Shown one piece after another: positions 23,437-31,746 of a DNA stretch of 36,514 bases. The stretch spans positions 100,601 through 137,114 of the forward strand of contig JAAVCC010000003.1 in assembly GCA_014802535.1 (NCBI GenBank), in the 5' to 3' direction. The translations under genes were made by a program, and so were the position numbers. Under the pieces are notes generated by a model, which did not search any database, was not told where the DNA came from, and saw nothing but the letters and a program-made list of their open reading frames with translations. The first letter of the stretch is position 1, and each line of letters starts with the position of its first letter. Origin of the DNA: Bacteroides sp. (GTDB taxonomy: Bacteria > Bacteroidota > Bacteroidia > Bacteroidales > Muribaculaceae).

Positions 23437-25746
23437 ATGAAAAAATTAAAATATTATATATCCCTATTGTCGATTATGGCTCTTGCTTCATGTAACGATG
23501 GAGCACAAGACGTCATGAAGAGTGGTATGCTGTTCATGAATACGAGCTATATCGGCGAGGTTAAAGTGACAGAGGTCAACACCCGAGCCGGTGAAGATGC
23601 TGATGAGCCGGTTTACAGTTATAGCGAGGAGTCTCTAAAAAATTCAACTATCATTTGGATTTCAAATGACGAGGGAGTTGTTAGAAAATATAACGGACTA
23701 TCGACCTTGCCTGTTAAGGGTTTGCAGCTTGCCGGTGGCGTTTATCTTGCCGAGGCATGGGCTGGTGACTCTGTGTCGGCTTCTTGGTCGGCAAAATATT
23801 ATAAAGCCGATCAGCGATTTATTATCGATGGTGATGCAAATGTTGATCTTAGATTAGCGCTTGCCAATGTTTTTGCATCGGTCGTGATTGATGAAAGTAT
23901 AGATGATGTATTGACCGACTATCAGGTGACAATCAGTCACTCTCGCGGTTCGCGTACTTTCGTAGGTAAAGATACTCGAGTTGCATCATTTATGATGCCG
24001 ACCAATCATAATGCCAAAGAAGATGAGTCTCCCAAAGAAGATAAACTGAAATGGCAGATAACCGGTACTGAAATAACAGGTGACTATTTTGTTAAAGAGG
24101 GTACAATTAATTATGTATCAGAAGGGCACCAGTATATTCTTAAATTCAGCCATAACGGTGGTGTCGCTGCTGTTGGTGGTGCGCTCATCGCTCTCGATCT
24201 TAAAGATCTTGATTTGATAAATGATAATTTTACCGTGGCACAACCCCCTACAATTCAAGGTGAAGAAGGTGCTCCGTTGAGTGAGCCTATCCTTGTTTCA
24301 AAGGGTAAGCAAACCGACAATATTTATGTTGAAATTGGTGCTGTAGGTCAATTTTCGGTTGTAGAATTGTCGGGTGATGATATTTCTGAAATATTTGGCG
24401 ATAGTGGTGAAAAGATCAATATTTGGGCTGCCGGTTCTGATCCAATGTCAAAGCTCGAGGCCGGTGGGATAACAATCACTCCGTTTAATGATAATCAAGA
24501 CTATTATGATTTAGCCCGAAATCTTTCATCTATGAAAATTGTTTTCGCTCCCGAATTTATTAATAAACTTGATATTGGTACTCATGAAATCGGTATCTAT
24601 GTTAGAGATAATGGTGGAGGCGATAACAGTGACAATGGAGATAAACCGCGTGAATCACGAGCTACGTTGACAATTGTGGTTAGTGAGGAAGTTGTGTCTG
24701 TCATAATTCCAAATCTTACTGAGTTTAAAGATCCTAAAAATGAAAATGTAACCCCGTCAACTCTTCGCTTGCCGGGTAAACTGATGGATGCTACAGCCGA
24801 TTTTAGCGGTCTCGCTCTCGAATATAGAGTAGCCGGTACAGAACCTTGGACCCGAGTTCAGCCAACTGCGGTCAGTCGCGCTGCAAGCAATTATGAATTC
24901 TTTATTGAGGGACTTCCGTCAAATACCGATATAGAATATCGCACTGTTTGGACTAAAGCGGGTGACACCGTAGAATCATACTCTGCAATCCAAACAATTA
25001 AGACTGCCGACAATAAAGTTCCAAACGGCGGTTTTGAAGAATGGAGTATGGATGGTAAAATACAACTTCTTGCCAAAGATAAAAATTCAAAATATTGGGA
25101 CTCCGGTAATGAGGGAGCTTCAAAAGCAAGTAAAACTGTTACTCAACCAGCTTCAGATATAAAGCATAGTGGAAATTATTCTGCAAAGCTTGTCTCTCAA
25201 ATGGCGACGGTTATAGGAATCGGCAAGTTTGCGGCAGGGAATGCGTTTGTTGGTAAATATTTAACTACCGATGGAATGGATGGAGTTCTTGGCTGGGGAC
25301 GACCATTCTATTTCAGACCAAAAGCTTTGAAGGGCTATGTTAAATATAATCCCGGTACGGTTAATCATACTGCAAGTGGTGCACCTGATATTGTCAGCGG
25401 TCAGCTTGATAAAGGTATCATATATGTCGCATTGCTGAATGATGATATGGAAACTCAAGGAGATGCAAGCTATCCCGACTTCCCGGTTGTAGTTAGAACA
25501 AAAACTACTAAATTGTTTGACAAAACAGCCTCAAATGTAATCGCCTATGGTGAAATGGTATTCCATAATTCAACCGAGGGTGACGATATGATTGAGTTTA
25601 CTATCCCCATCGAATACTACGAGTCGATGAAAGACCAAAAAGTCTGCTACCTTCTCCTCGTTTGCTCAGCCTCAAAAGGTGGCGACTATTTTGCCGGCGG
25701 TGAGGGCAGTACAATGTACATCGACGACTTCGAATTTGTATATTAA
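23437..25746 (+). CDS. DUF4493 lipoprotein with PCMD-like C-terminus
   Basis: The 769-residue protein starts at the ATG at 23437; a TTG two codons upstream is less likely. The lipobox is MALASC (Cys19). The DUF4493 region (about 20-150) has LPVKGLQLAGGVYLAEAWAG, which matches the 'PxGxYxxxAxxG' core, and LALANVFASVVID. An FN3-like segment lies near 465-530 (FFIEGLPSNTDIEYRTVW). The C-terminal 240 residues start at PNGGFEEWSMDGK, a typical carbohydrate-binding/PCMD opening, and end in MYIDDFEFVY. It is the last gene of the operon, followed by a hairpin terminator 26 bases later. Function is unknown; a glycan-related surface role is inference. Confidence 0.85.
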   Translation: MKKLKYYISLLSIMALASCNDGAQDVMKSGMLFMNTSYIGEVKVTEVNTRAGEDADEPVYSYSEESLKNSTIIWISNDEGVVRKYNGLSTLPVKGLQLAGGVYLAEAWAGDSVSASWSAKYYKADQRFIIDGDANVDLRLALANVFASVVIDESIDDVLTDYQVTISHSRGSRTFVGKDTRVASFMMPTNHNAKEDESPKEDKLKWQITGTEITGDYFVKEGTINYVSEGHQYILKFSHNGGVAAVGGALIALDLKDLDLINDNFTVAQPPTIQGEEGAPLSEPILVSKGKQTDNIYVEIGAVGQFSVVELSGDDISEIFGDSGEKINIWAAGSDPMSKLEAGGITITPFNDNQDYYDLARNLSSMKIVFAPEFINKLDIGTHEIGIYVRDNGGGDNSDNGDKPRESRATLTIVVSEEVVSVIIPNLTEFKDPKNENVTPSTLRLPGKLMDATADFSGLALEYRVAGTEPWTRVQPTAVSRAASNYEFFIEGLPSNTDIEYRTVWTKAGDTVESYSAIQTIKTADNKVPNGGFEEWSMDGKIQLLAKDKNSKYWDSGNEGASKASKTVTQPASDIKHSGNYSAKLVSQMATVIGIGKFAAGNAFVGKYLTTDGMDGVLGWGRPFYFRPKALKGYVKYNPGTVNHTASGAPDIVSGQLDKGIIYVALLNDDMETQGDASYPDFPVVVRTKTTKLFDKTASNVIAYGEMVFHNSTEGDDMIEFTIPIEYYESMKDQKVCYLLLVCSASKGGDYFAGGEGSTMYIDDFEFVY

Positions 25747-25771
25747 CCTATGCCTTAGGCATGTTAATCAT

Positions 25772-25804
25772 AAAAAGAGAGGGTCCCAAAGGCTCTCTCT
25801 TTTT
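25772..25804. terminator. Bidirectional intrinsic terminator
   Basis: AAAAAGAGAG (25772-25781) pairs with CTCTCTTTTT (25795-25804), a 10-base stem ending in a T run on each strand. It separates the DUF4493 operon from the convergent helicase gene. A smaller hairpin, ATGCC-TTA-GGCAT (25750-25762), lies just before it. Confidence 0.75.
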
Positions 25805-25810
25805 ATCATA

Positions 25811-25831
25811 GGACGTACGATTCGTACGTCC
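25811..25831. repeat. Perfect 21-nt palindromic hairpin
   Basis: GGACGTACGA and TCGTACGTCC flank a single central T, a 10-base perfect inverted repeat. It shares the GGACG...CGTCC frame with the hairpin at 25865-25885, so both look like members of a small palindromic repeat family. Confidence 0.75.
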
Positions 25832-25864
25832 CTACATCTCAGGGAATTATAAGAGCGAAAGTAC

Positions 25865-25885
25865 GGACGCAAGGTCTTTGCGTCC
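25865..25885. repeat. 21-nt hairpin with GGACG/CGTCC ends
   Basis: GGACGCAA (25865-25872) pairs with TTGCGTCC (25878-25885) around a 5-base loop. It has the same length and end bases as the hairpin at 25811-25831 but a different inner stem. Confidence 0.7.
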
Positions 25886-25910
25886 ACTTGCATTACTAAT
25901 TACGCATTAT

Positions 25911-25962
25911 GCATTATGTTATCGCCTTTGGCGCTTTGCATAGCAAAGAATTATGCATTATG
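25911..25962. repeat. 52-nt interspersed repeat, copy 2, overlapping helicase 3' end
   Basis: This copy differs from 18730-18781 only in the second hairpin loop (ATA instead of TTT); the stems CGCC/GGCG and CTTTGC/GCAAAG are identical. Its right end runs into the helicase gene and supplies the last codons and the TTA (stop, - strand) at 25951-25953. Confidence 0.85.
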
Positions 25963-27282
25963 AATTGTCGAAACTCGAATCGACTTATTCTTAAGCTTTT
26001 TACCTTTGAGGTTTTCAAGGACTGATTTTACTGATTGGGCGGGTATTGCGGCGATTGCCCAGTGATCTTTGATGTTGATTTTGCCCACTTGGTCGGGTTT
26101 GAGGCCTGATTGCTGCATGAGGAATCCGGCGATGTCACCGCGCGAAATCTTTTCACGTTTACCGGCATTGAAAAACAGGGTTGCCATACGAGCCGGTGTC
26201 GGCTTCGCATCGGTTGGTGCGGGGCTTAGCTCACGGTCGTAGTTCTCAAAATCGGGGAGGCCTTCGCCCTCAGAGGTTATAACATAGATTGTGCCTTCAG
26301 AATCGACACGGGCTGTTCGACCGTTGCGATGGGTCCATGCTTCGGGTGAAGTCGCATGATGATAGTGAATGACCGAATCGACAGCCTCGATGTCAAGACC
26401 GCGCGAGGCAAGGTCGGTTGAAACGAGAATCGGAGTACTGCCGTTGGCAAACAGGTCAAGCGCAAGTTCGCGTTCGCGCTGTTCGAGTCCGCCGTGATAT
26501 AATCCAACGGGGAAACCGGTCTTTTTCAGATCGTTGTAAACACGCTCGGCGCTTTCGCGATGATTGACAAAAATGATAACTCGCGAATCGGGCGACAGTG
26601 TCAGCAAAAGGTTCCGCAGGGTTTCGAGTTTGTCGCGCAGAGGCGAAATGACGTTGACGATATCCATACGGTTGCGCGGACTCTCGGTTCGTTCGGTAAA
26701 GTCGATGACCTCGGCATCGTCCATATTGATAAAATCGGGAATCTCAGCCGGACGTGTTGCCGATGAAAGCAGGGTCAGGCGGCGACGTTTCGGTATTGCA
26801 CGTGCAATTTTTTTGATCTGTTCCTGAAAACCGAGCTCGAGTGCCTTATCATACTCATCAAGGATAAACGCACGGATTTGAGCCATCGAAAGAGTGTGGC
26901 GCGATAGATGGTCGGCAAGTCGTCCGGGAGTCGCGACAACAATGTCGGGTACGGCACCTTTGATAGAGTCGGTTTCGGCTTGCATCGGGTGTCCGCCATA
27001 GAATACTTCGGTTTTATATCCACGTGCCATTGCACGAACGACCGATCCGGTTTGCAGGGCGAGTTCGCGCGACGGTGCAAGTATGAGAGCCTGCAATCCT
27101 ATGCCCGGCGAATCAAGGGTTTTGAGCATTGCGATTGTAAACGCAAGTGTTTTACCCGATCCTGTCGGACCGAGCAATATGATTTGACGGGCATCGCCTG
27201 ATAAAACAGCAAGCTGCATAGGGTTGAGCGCATCAATCGACAACGTTTGAAGCGCACGGCTTATAATTTCTTTCTTTTCCAT
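25951..27282 (-). CDS. DEAD-box RNA helicase, DbpA-like
   Basis: The 443-residue helicase has a Q-motif-like NPMQ (20-23), Walker A GPTGSGKT (38-45), PSRELALQ (70-77), TPGR (118-121), motif II DEYD (142-145; Tyr instead of Ala), SAT (174-176), and the C-terminal helicase motifs DLASRGLDIEAVDSVIHY and HRNGRTAR. Residues about 370-443 look like the DbpA RNA-binding domain (ISRGDIAGFLM, VGKINIKDHWAIAAIP), which targets 23S rRNA hairpin 92 in characterised members. A role in large-subunit ribosome assembly is therefore likely. The C-terminal tail HNA and the stop come from the repeat at its 3' end. The HAD gene upstream is 37 bases away on the same strand. Confidence 0.9.
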   Translation of the reverse strand: MEKKEIISRALQTLSIDALNPMQLAVLSGDARQIILLGPTGSGKTLAFTIAMLKTLDSPGIGLQALILAPSRELALQTGSVVRAMARGYKTEVFYGGHPMQAETDSIKGAVPDIVVATPGRLADHLSRHTLSMAQIRAFILDEYDKALELGFQEQIKKIARAIPKRRRLTLLSSATRPAEIPDFINMDDAEVIDFTERTESPRNRMDIVNVISPLRDKLETLRNLLLTLSPDSRVIIFVNHRESAERVYNDLKKTGFPVGLYHGGLEQRERELALDLFANGSTPILVSTDLASRGLDIEAVDSVIHYHHATSPEAWTHRNGRTARVDSEGTIYVITSEGEGLPDFENYDRELSPAPTDAKPTPARMATLFFNAGKREKISRGDIAGFLMQQSGLKPDQVGKINIKDHWAIAAIPAQSVKSVLENLKGKKLKNKSIRVSTIHNA

Positions 27283-27319
27283 AAATGTGAAACGTGGACA
27301 GAGACGAAAAGTTCAGATG

Positions 27320-28159
27320 TCAAGCTCCAAAATCGGCTGAAATATAACGTGCTACCGAGTCAAAATCGTTTGCTGCAATGACTACATCGGCTTGTTGTTT
27401 GACTTCGGGTTGAGCGTTTTCGACAGCAACGGCAACATCGGCGACCTTCATCATTGACAGGTCGTTCAGATTGTCGCCGAAAACAACGAGACGGTCGGCA
27501 CCGACCGATTCCTGAAGCTGTTTGACTGCAGTGGCTTTTGAAACTTCGGGCGCAAAGACCTCGATGAGTGCGGTCGTCGGGTCAAAAATGTCGGGATATG
27601 CCGAAACCGAGCATGGAAACTCGGGCGTGTTGAGTCGTGAAGCTGCCTCATAGATGGCATCGGCGCGCCCTGTTGTGTAAATAAGCAATACCTTGGAGCG
27701 AAGTCGTGGAGGGAGATCGTCGCCAATATGAAATTTTTTTAGCGGAAGAGCACGACGTTGCTGGTAAAACTGGTTTTCCTTATGGTTCATCTCGACAGGG
27801 TGATAGACATGGAGTAGGTTGTCGTCGTTGTCGAGGGCATAAATAAACGGGAAAATGTTGGATTGGGCAAGCGTTGTCAGGATGTGATCCAGCAAAAGCG
27901 GTTGCATGAATACCGGATTGCTGTATGACTCGCGGTCGCGTAACCATAAAGCGGCACCGGTCATGACGATGAACGGTGGAGTTGTCTGCGCATGGCCCAT
28001 GATCGGAACGACTGACGCCGGAGTGCGGGCAGTGGCAACAGAAATGAGCGCACCGCGGGAGGTCAGTTCTGAAATCAGATGGGCTGACCGTCCGGATACT
28101 TGACTTTCTGAATTTAAAAGTGTGCCGTCAAGATCAGATATATATAAAGTCTTTGCCAT
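27320..28159 (-). CDS. Cof-type HAD-IIB phosphatase
   Basis: The 279-residue protein has the HAD motifs: motif I SDLDGTLL (8-15; nucleophile Asp9, general acid Asp11), motif II in VATARTPA, a conserved Lys before AVKQLQ, and motif IV FGDNLNDLSMM with the metal-binding Asp pair. The inserted cap domain between motifs II and III and the overall length place it in the Cof/HAD-IIB group, which dephosphorylates sugar phosphates, pyridoxal phosphate or flavin-type substrates. The substrate is not readable from sequence. The gene lies upstream of the helicase, likely in one transcript, and is divergent from the aminotransferase gene. Confidence 0.9.
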   Translation of the reverse strand: MAKTLYISDLDGTLLNSESQVSGRSAHLISELTSRGALISVATARTPASVVPIMGHAQTTPPFIVMTGAALWLRDRESYSNPVFMQPLLLDHILTTLAQSNIFPFIYALDNDDNLLHVYHPVEMNHKENQFYQQRRALPLKKFHIGDDLPPRLRSKVLLIYTTGRADAIYEAASRLNTPEFPCSVSAYPDIFDPTTALIEVFAPEVSKATAVKQLQESVGADRLVVFGDNLNDLSMMKVADVAVAVENAQPEVKQQADVVIAANDFDSVARYISADFGA

Positions 28160-28198
28160 TTTATGGTTGAAACGTGAAAAAAATTACAAATAGCGATG

Positions 28199-28206
28199 CA
28201 AAATTA
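28199..28206 (-). promoter_or_regulatory. Candidate -7 box for the HAD gene
   Basis: On the - strand it reads TAATTTTG, which fits TAnnTTTG, 39 bases before the HAD start codon. No clear -33 element is seen. Confidence 0.4.
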
Positions 28207-28261
28207 TAAATAAAATGCAATATTATGGGAAGATAAGGGGGAAAACTACAAAAAAAATGTG

Positions 28262-28269
28262 TAAATTTG
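28262..28269 (+). promoter_or_regulatory. Bacteroidota -7 box for the aminotransferase operon
   Basis: TAAATTTG matches TAnnTTTG and lies 26 bases before the start at 28296. It is in the 136-base divergent gap shared with the HAD gene. Confidence 0.55.
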
Positions 28270-28295
28270 CCAAATAAAAACGTAAAATCAAAAAT

Positions 28296-29492
28296 ATGAA
28301 TTATCTTTCTGATAGAGTAGAGTCGCTTTCGATGCCTCAGACACTGGCAATGTCAAACCGCAGTCGAGAACTTAATGAGTCGGGTGTGGATGTTATCAAT
28401 ATGTCGGTTGGAGAACCTGATTTCAACACTCCCGATCATATCAAGGAAGCTGCCAAACGTGCTATTGACGAGAATTTTTCTCGTTATACACCGATTGCCG
28501 GTTATGATTCGCTCCGTCAAGCTATCGTAGATAAATTGGCACGAGAAAACGGATTGTCATACACAAAAGACCGTGTTGTTGTATCGACCGGTGCAAAACA
28601 GGCATTATGCAACGTGATTCTGTCAACTATCAACCCGGGTGATGAAGTTGTAATCCCGACTCCCGCTTGGGTTTCGTATGTTGAGATGGTTAAACTTGCC
28701 GGTGGTAAGGCTGTGCTTGTCCCCTCGACAATTGAAGAAGGTTTTAAAATCACACCCGAGAAGTTGAAGGCGGCTTTCACGCCCAAAACAAAAATGGTGT
28801 TGATCTGCTCTCCGTCAAATCCGACCGGTGCGGTTTATAGCCGTGAAGAGCTTCAGGGACTTGTCGATGTTCTCAAAACCCGTCCCGAAATTTTGGTAAT
28901 GAGCGACGAGGTTTATGAAAGAATAAATTTTACGGGCGGATTTACTTCGATGGGTTCATTCCCCGAGATTGCCGATCAGGTAGTGCTGATTAACGGTGTA
29001 TCAAAAGCATACGCAATGACAGGATGGCGCATTGGCTACAGTGTGACTCCCGTTAATATCGCGAAAGCAATAACTCGCTTGCAGGGGCAATATACGTCGG
29101 GCGCATCTTCGATCGCTCAAAAAGCTGCCGAGGCTGCCTACAACGGTCCGCAGGAGTGTGTCGAAGAGATGAGAAAGGCGTTTGAACGACGTCGCAATTT
29201 GATTGTCGAACTCGCAAGTAAGATTCCGGGCGTGAAAGTAAATGTGCCCGACGGTGCATTCTATCTCTTCCCCGAGGTATCGGAGTATATCGGCCGCCGT
29301 TTCGGTTCAAAGGTAATCGAGACCGGAGCCGACTTGGCAATGTACCTTCTTGAAGAAGGTCATGTTGCAACGGTCGATGGTGGCGCGTTCGGTACTCCCG
29401 GCTATCTGAGATTCAGTTTTGCAACAAGCGACAGTAATATCGAGAAAGCAATCGGTCGTGTCGCAACCGCTTTTGGTAAGCTGGTTAAATAG
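28296..29492 (+). CDS. PLP-dependent aminotransferase, aspartate type (class I)
   Basis: The 398-residue enzyme has the fold-type I signatures: an N-terminal SVGEPDFNTP (37-46), STGAKQAL (97-104) that holds the phosphate, SNPTG (174-178), DEVY (204-207), and GVSKAYAMTGWRIGY with the PLP-binding Lys237. Arg245 follows in the standard place. The N-terminal SVGEPDFNTPDHIK block is typical of the Ibeta aspartate aminotransferases, so aspartate/oxaloacetate transamination is the most likely reaction, but the exact amino acid cannot be proved. The gene has its own -7 box and is followed 18 bases later by dut. Confidence 0.93.
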   Translation: MNYLSDRVESLSMPQTLAMSNRSRELNESGVDVINMSVGEPDFNTPDHIKEAAKRAIDENFSRYTPIAGYDSLRQAIVDKLARENGLSYTKDRVVVSTGAKQALCNVILSTINPGDEVVIPTPAWVSYVEMVKLAGGKAVLVPSTIEEGFKITPEKLKAAFTPKTKMVLICSPSNPTGAVYSREELQGLVDVLKTRPEILVMSDEVYERINFTGGFTSMGSFPEIADQVVLINGVSKAYAMTGWRIGYSVTPVNIAKAITRLQGQYTSGASSIAQKAAEAAYNGPQECVEEMRKAFERRRNLIVELASKIPGVKVNVPDGAFYLFPEVSEYIGRRFGSKVIETGADLAMYLLEEGHVATVDGGAFGTPGYLRFSFATSDSNIEKAIGRVATAFGKLVK

Positions 29493-29510
29493 GCTAAATT
29501 AAAAAGAATA

Positions 29511-29951
29511 ATGAACGAAGTTAAAGTCAAGATAATCAACATGTCACGCCATGAACTGCCGGCATACGCAACGGTTGATTCGGCAGGAATGGATGTGCGT
29601 GCCAACCTTGATAGCGCAGTGACACTCAAGCCGTTGGAAAGAAAATTGATACCGACGGGATTGAAAGTTGAGTTGCCTTCGGGATATGAAATGCAAATCA
29701 GACCTCGAAGCGGACTCGCTTTGAAACATGGTATAACGCTTGTCAATACCCCGGGAACGATTGATGCGGACTATCGCGGTGAAATTGGCGTGATTTTAAT
29801 CAACTTGTCAGATAAAGAATTTGTTGTTAACGACGGTGAACGTATCGCTCAGATGGTTGTTGCACCATATACGCGTGTCGCTTGGGAGTCGGCTGAAAGT
29901 ATCAGCGATACTGAGCGTGGCGAAGGCGGATTCGGACATACCGGCGTTTGA
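29511..29951 (+). CDS. dut: dUTP diphosphatase
   Basis: The 146-residue protein is of normal length for trimeric dUTPase, which hydrolyses dUTP to dUMP and diphosphate. All five motifs are present: [19 protein letters not shown], a segment [32 protein letters not shown], and the C-terminal glycine-rich arm [10 protein letters not shown] that closes on the substrate. The gene starts shortly after the aminotransferase and precedes the TPR gene by 22 bases, the order seen in many Bacteroidota genomes. Confidence 0.96.
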   Translation: MNEVKVKIINMSRHELPAYATVDSAGMDVRANLDSAVTLKPLERKLIPTGLKVELPSGYEMQIRPRSGLALKHGITLVNTPGTIDADYRGEIGVILINLSDKEFVVNDGERIAQMVVAPYTRVAWESAESISDTERGEGGFGHTGV

Positions 29952-29973
29952 TAAAGATAGACAAAATTATTAA

Positions 29974-31746
29974 ATGACTGAAGAAAAGAAACAGGGAACC
30001 CGCAAAGGACTGATGTCGATTTTGGCGGTTGTGTTGTCAGCGATGGTGTTGTTGCCGGCTTACGGCTCGCGCCCCGATGATGACCGCCAACGTCGTGCCG
30101 ATTATATTTACATGGAGGCACTGCGTCAAAATGCGTTGGGCAATCATGATGCTTATTACGCGCTGCTTGAAAGGGCTTCACAGTTGAGTCCCGATGAAAC
30201 TGTTATCGGTTCAGACCTCGGATTTTATGATATAGCATTTTTTGGAAAAAATGACTCGACACTTGCCATCAACGGGCTCGAAAAAATGAAGGCTCATTTT
30301 GATGCGCACCCCGAAGATTATTACTCGTCATTAAGCTATGGGGCCTTGGTAGGGCGTATTGGTGATGTCGAGGAATCGGTCAGGGTTTGGAGTATGCTCG
30401 ACTCGTTGTTTCCCACTAAGAAAGATGTGGCATTCAGTCTTGCCCAGGCATTGACTGCAGTTGGCGATACGGCTTCGGTTATGAAGGCGATATCGGTGTT
30501 TGACCGTCTGGAACGTGCAACTGGACACTCGTTGATGATTTCGGGCAATCGTGCAAATTCATACCTGATGTTGGGTGATACGGTAAATGCAATCAAGCAG
30601 ATGACCGATTTGGCGCGTGAGACGCCAAAAGATATTACAGCTTTGTTGGCGGCGGGCGATATTTATATGGCGATGCATCGTCCCGACTCGGCAATCATTT
30701 ATTTTGACCGTGCGTGTGAGCTTGACTCGACGAGTGGTCCGGCATTTTACAAAAGGGCTTCATATTATCAGGCAACCGGCGATACCGTCCGTTATGAAAA
30801 CGAGATAGTCGAGGCGTTGCAAAAAGACAACCTCGAACTCGAGGTTAAACTTGAGTTGATGAGGGTATTTCTTGTTGATATTTACGATGACTCGGTTCGT
30901 CGTCCTCAGATTGAAAGTTTGTTTGCAACTTTGCTCGACGCACATCCTCATGAAGTTGATGTACATAAACTGTATGCGTCATATCTTGTTGCTGTAAAAG
31001 ATTTTGCCGGTGCAGCTGAACAGCAGAGCTATGCTCTCGATATCGACCCGTCAAAACTTGAAGAGTGGATGGGGCTATATTCGCTCTATGCGTCGGCAGG
31101 CGATTATAAAAAACAGCTTGAAGCCGGACAATCGGCATTAAGATATTTCCCGGATGATGCACGTGCCAACTGGTATGTCGCCATTGCCTATTTGCAGAAT
31201 GATGATTATAAATCGGGGATTGCTCAAGGCGAAAAGGCTCTTGAACTGGCTTGGAAGAATGATTCGACCGACGGTAAATTGCTTTCTGATATAGCCTGCA
31301 CGATTGGCGATGCGTTCTATAAGGAAGCAGAGACCGATAGTGCGTTTATGTATTATGAAAAGTCGCTGACCTATAATCCCGACAATCAGCTTGCACTCAA
31401 TAACTGTGCATATTATCTGGCATGCGAAAATCGCGATCTTGATCGTGCCGAAGAAATGATTTCACAGGTAATATCCAAAGATCCCGACAACCCGACGTCG
31501 CTCGATACGTATGCGTGGGTATTGTTTAAAAAGCATGAGTATAAGTCTGCTCTTGAATTTATGGAGCGTGCGCTTGAGCTTGAAGAAGAACCGTCTGCCG
31601 AACTTTATCATCATGCCGGTGATATATATTTTATGACCGGTGAACGAGATAAGGCGGTAGAAAATTGGAAAGAGGCGTTGAAACTTGACCCTGAGAATGA
31701 TTTGCTGAAACGTAAAATCAATCATAAGACGTTTTTTTATGAATGA
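29974..31746 (+). CDS. TPR repeat protein, envelope-anchored
   Basis: The 590-residue protein has a membrane or signal segment at residues 13-31 and then runs of TPR units through to the C-terminus, for example PDSAIIYFDRACELDS, YKSGIAQGEKALEL, YYEKSLTYNPDNQLALNN, YKSALEFMERALEL and RDKAVENWKEALKLDPEN. TPR domains bind protein partners. The gene sits between dut and the DUF4292 lipoprotein gene, whose start overlaps its stop by 4 bases (ATGA), so it likely works with the envelope proteins that follow. No enzymatic motif is seen. Many Bacteroidota carry a TPR protein in this dut-DUF4292-M23 context, but its partner is unknown. Confidence 0.88.
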   Translation: MTEEKKQGTRKGLMSILAVVLSAMVLLPAYGSRPDDDRQRRADYIYMEALRQNALGNHDAYYALLERASQLSPDETVIGSDLGFYDIAFFGKNDSTLAINGLEKMKAHFDAHPEDYYSSLSYGALVGRIGDVEESVRVWSMLDSLFPTKKDVAFSLAQALTAVGDTASVMKAISVFDRLERATGHSLMISGNRANSYLMLGDTVNAIKQMTDLARETPKDITALLAAGDIYMAMHRPDSAIIYFDRACELDSTSGPAFYKRASYYQATGDTVRYENEIVEALQKDNLELEVKLELMRVFLVDIYDDSVRRPQIESLFATLLDAHPHEVDVHKLYASYLVAVKDFAGAAEQQSYALDIDPSKLEEWMGLYSLYASAGDYKKQLEAGQSALRYFPDDARANWYVAIAYLQNDDYKSGIAQGEKALELAWKNDSTDGKLLSDIACTIGDAFYKEAETDSAFMYYEKSLTYNPDNQLALNNCAYYLACENRDLDRAEEMISQVISKDPDNPTSLDTYAWVLFKKHEYKSALEFMERALELEEEPSAELYHHAGDIYFMTGERDKAVENWKEALKLDPENDLLKRKINHKTFFYE

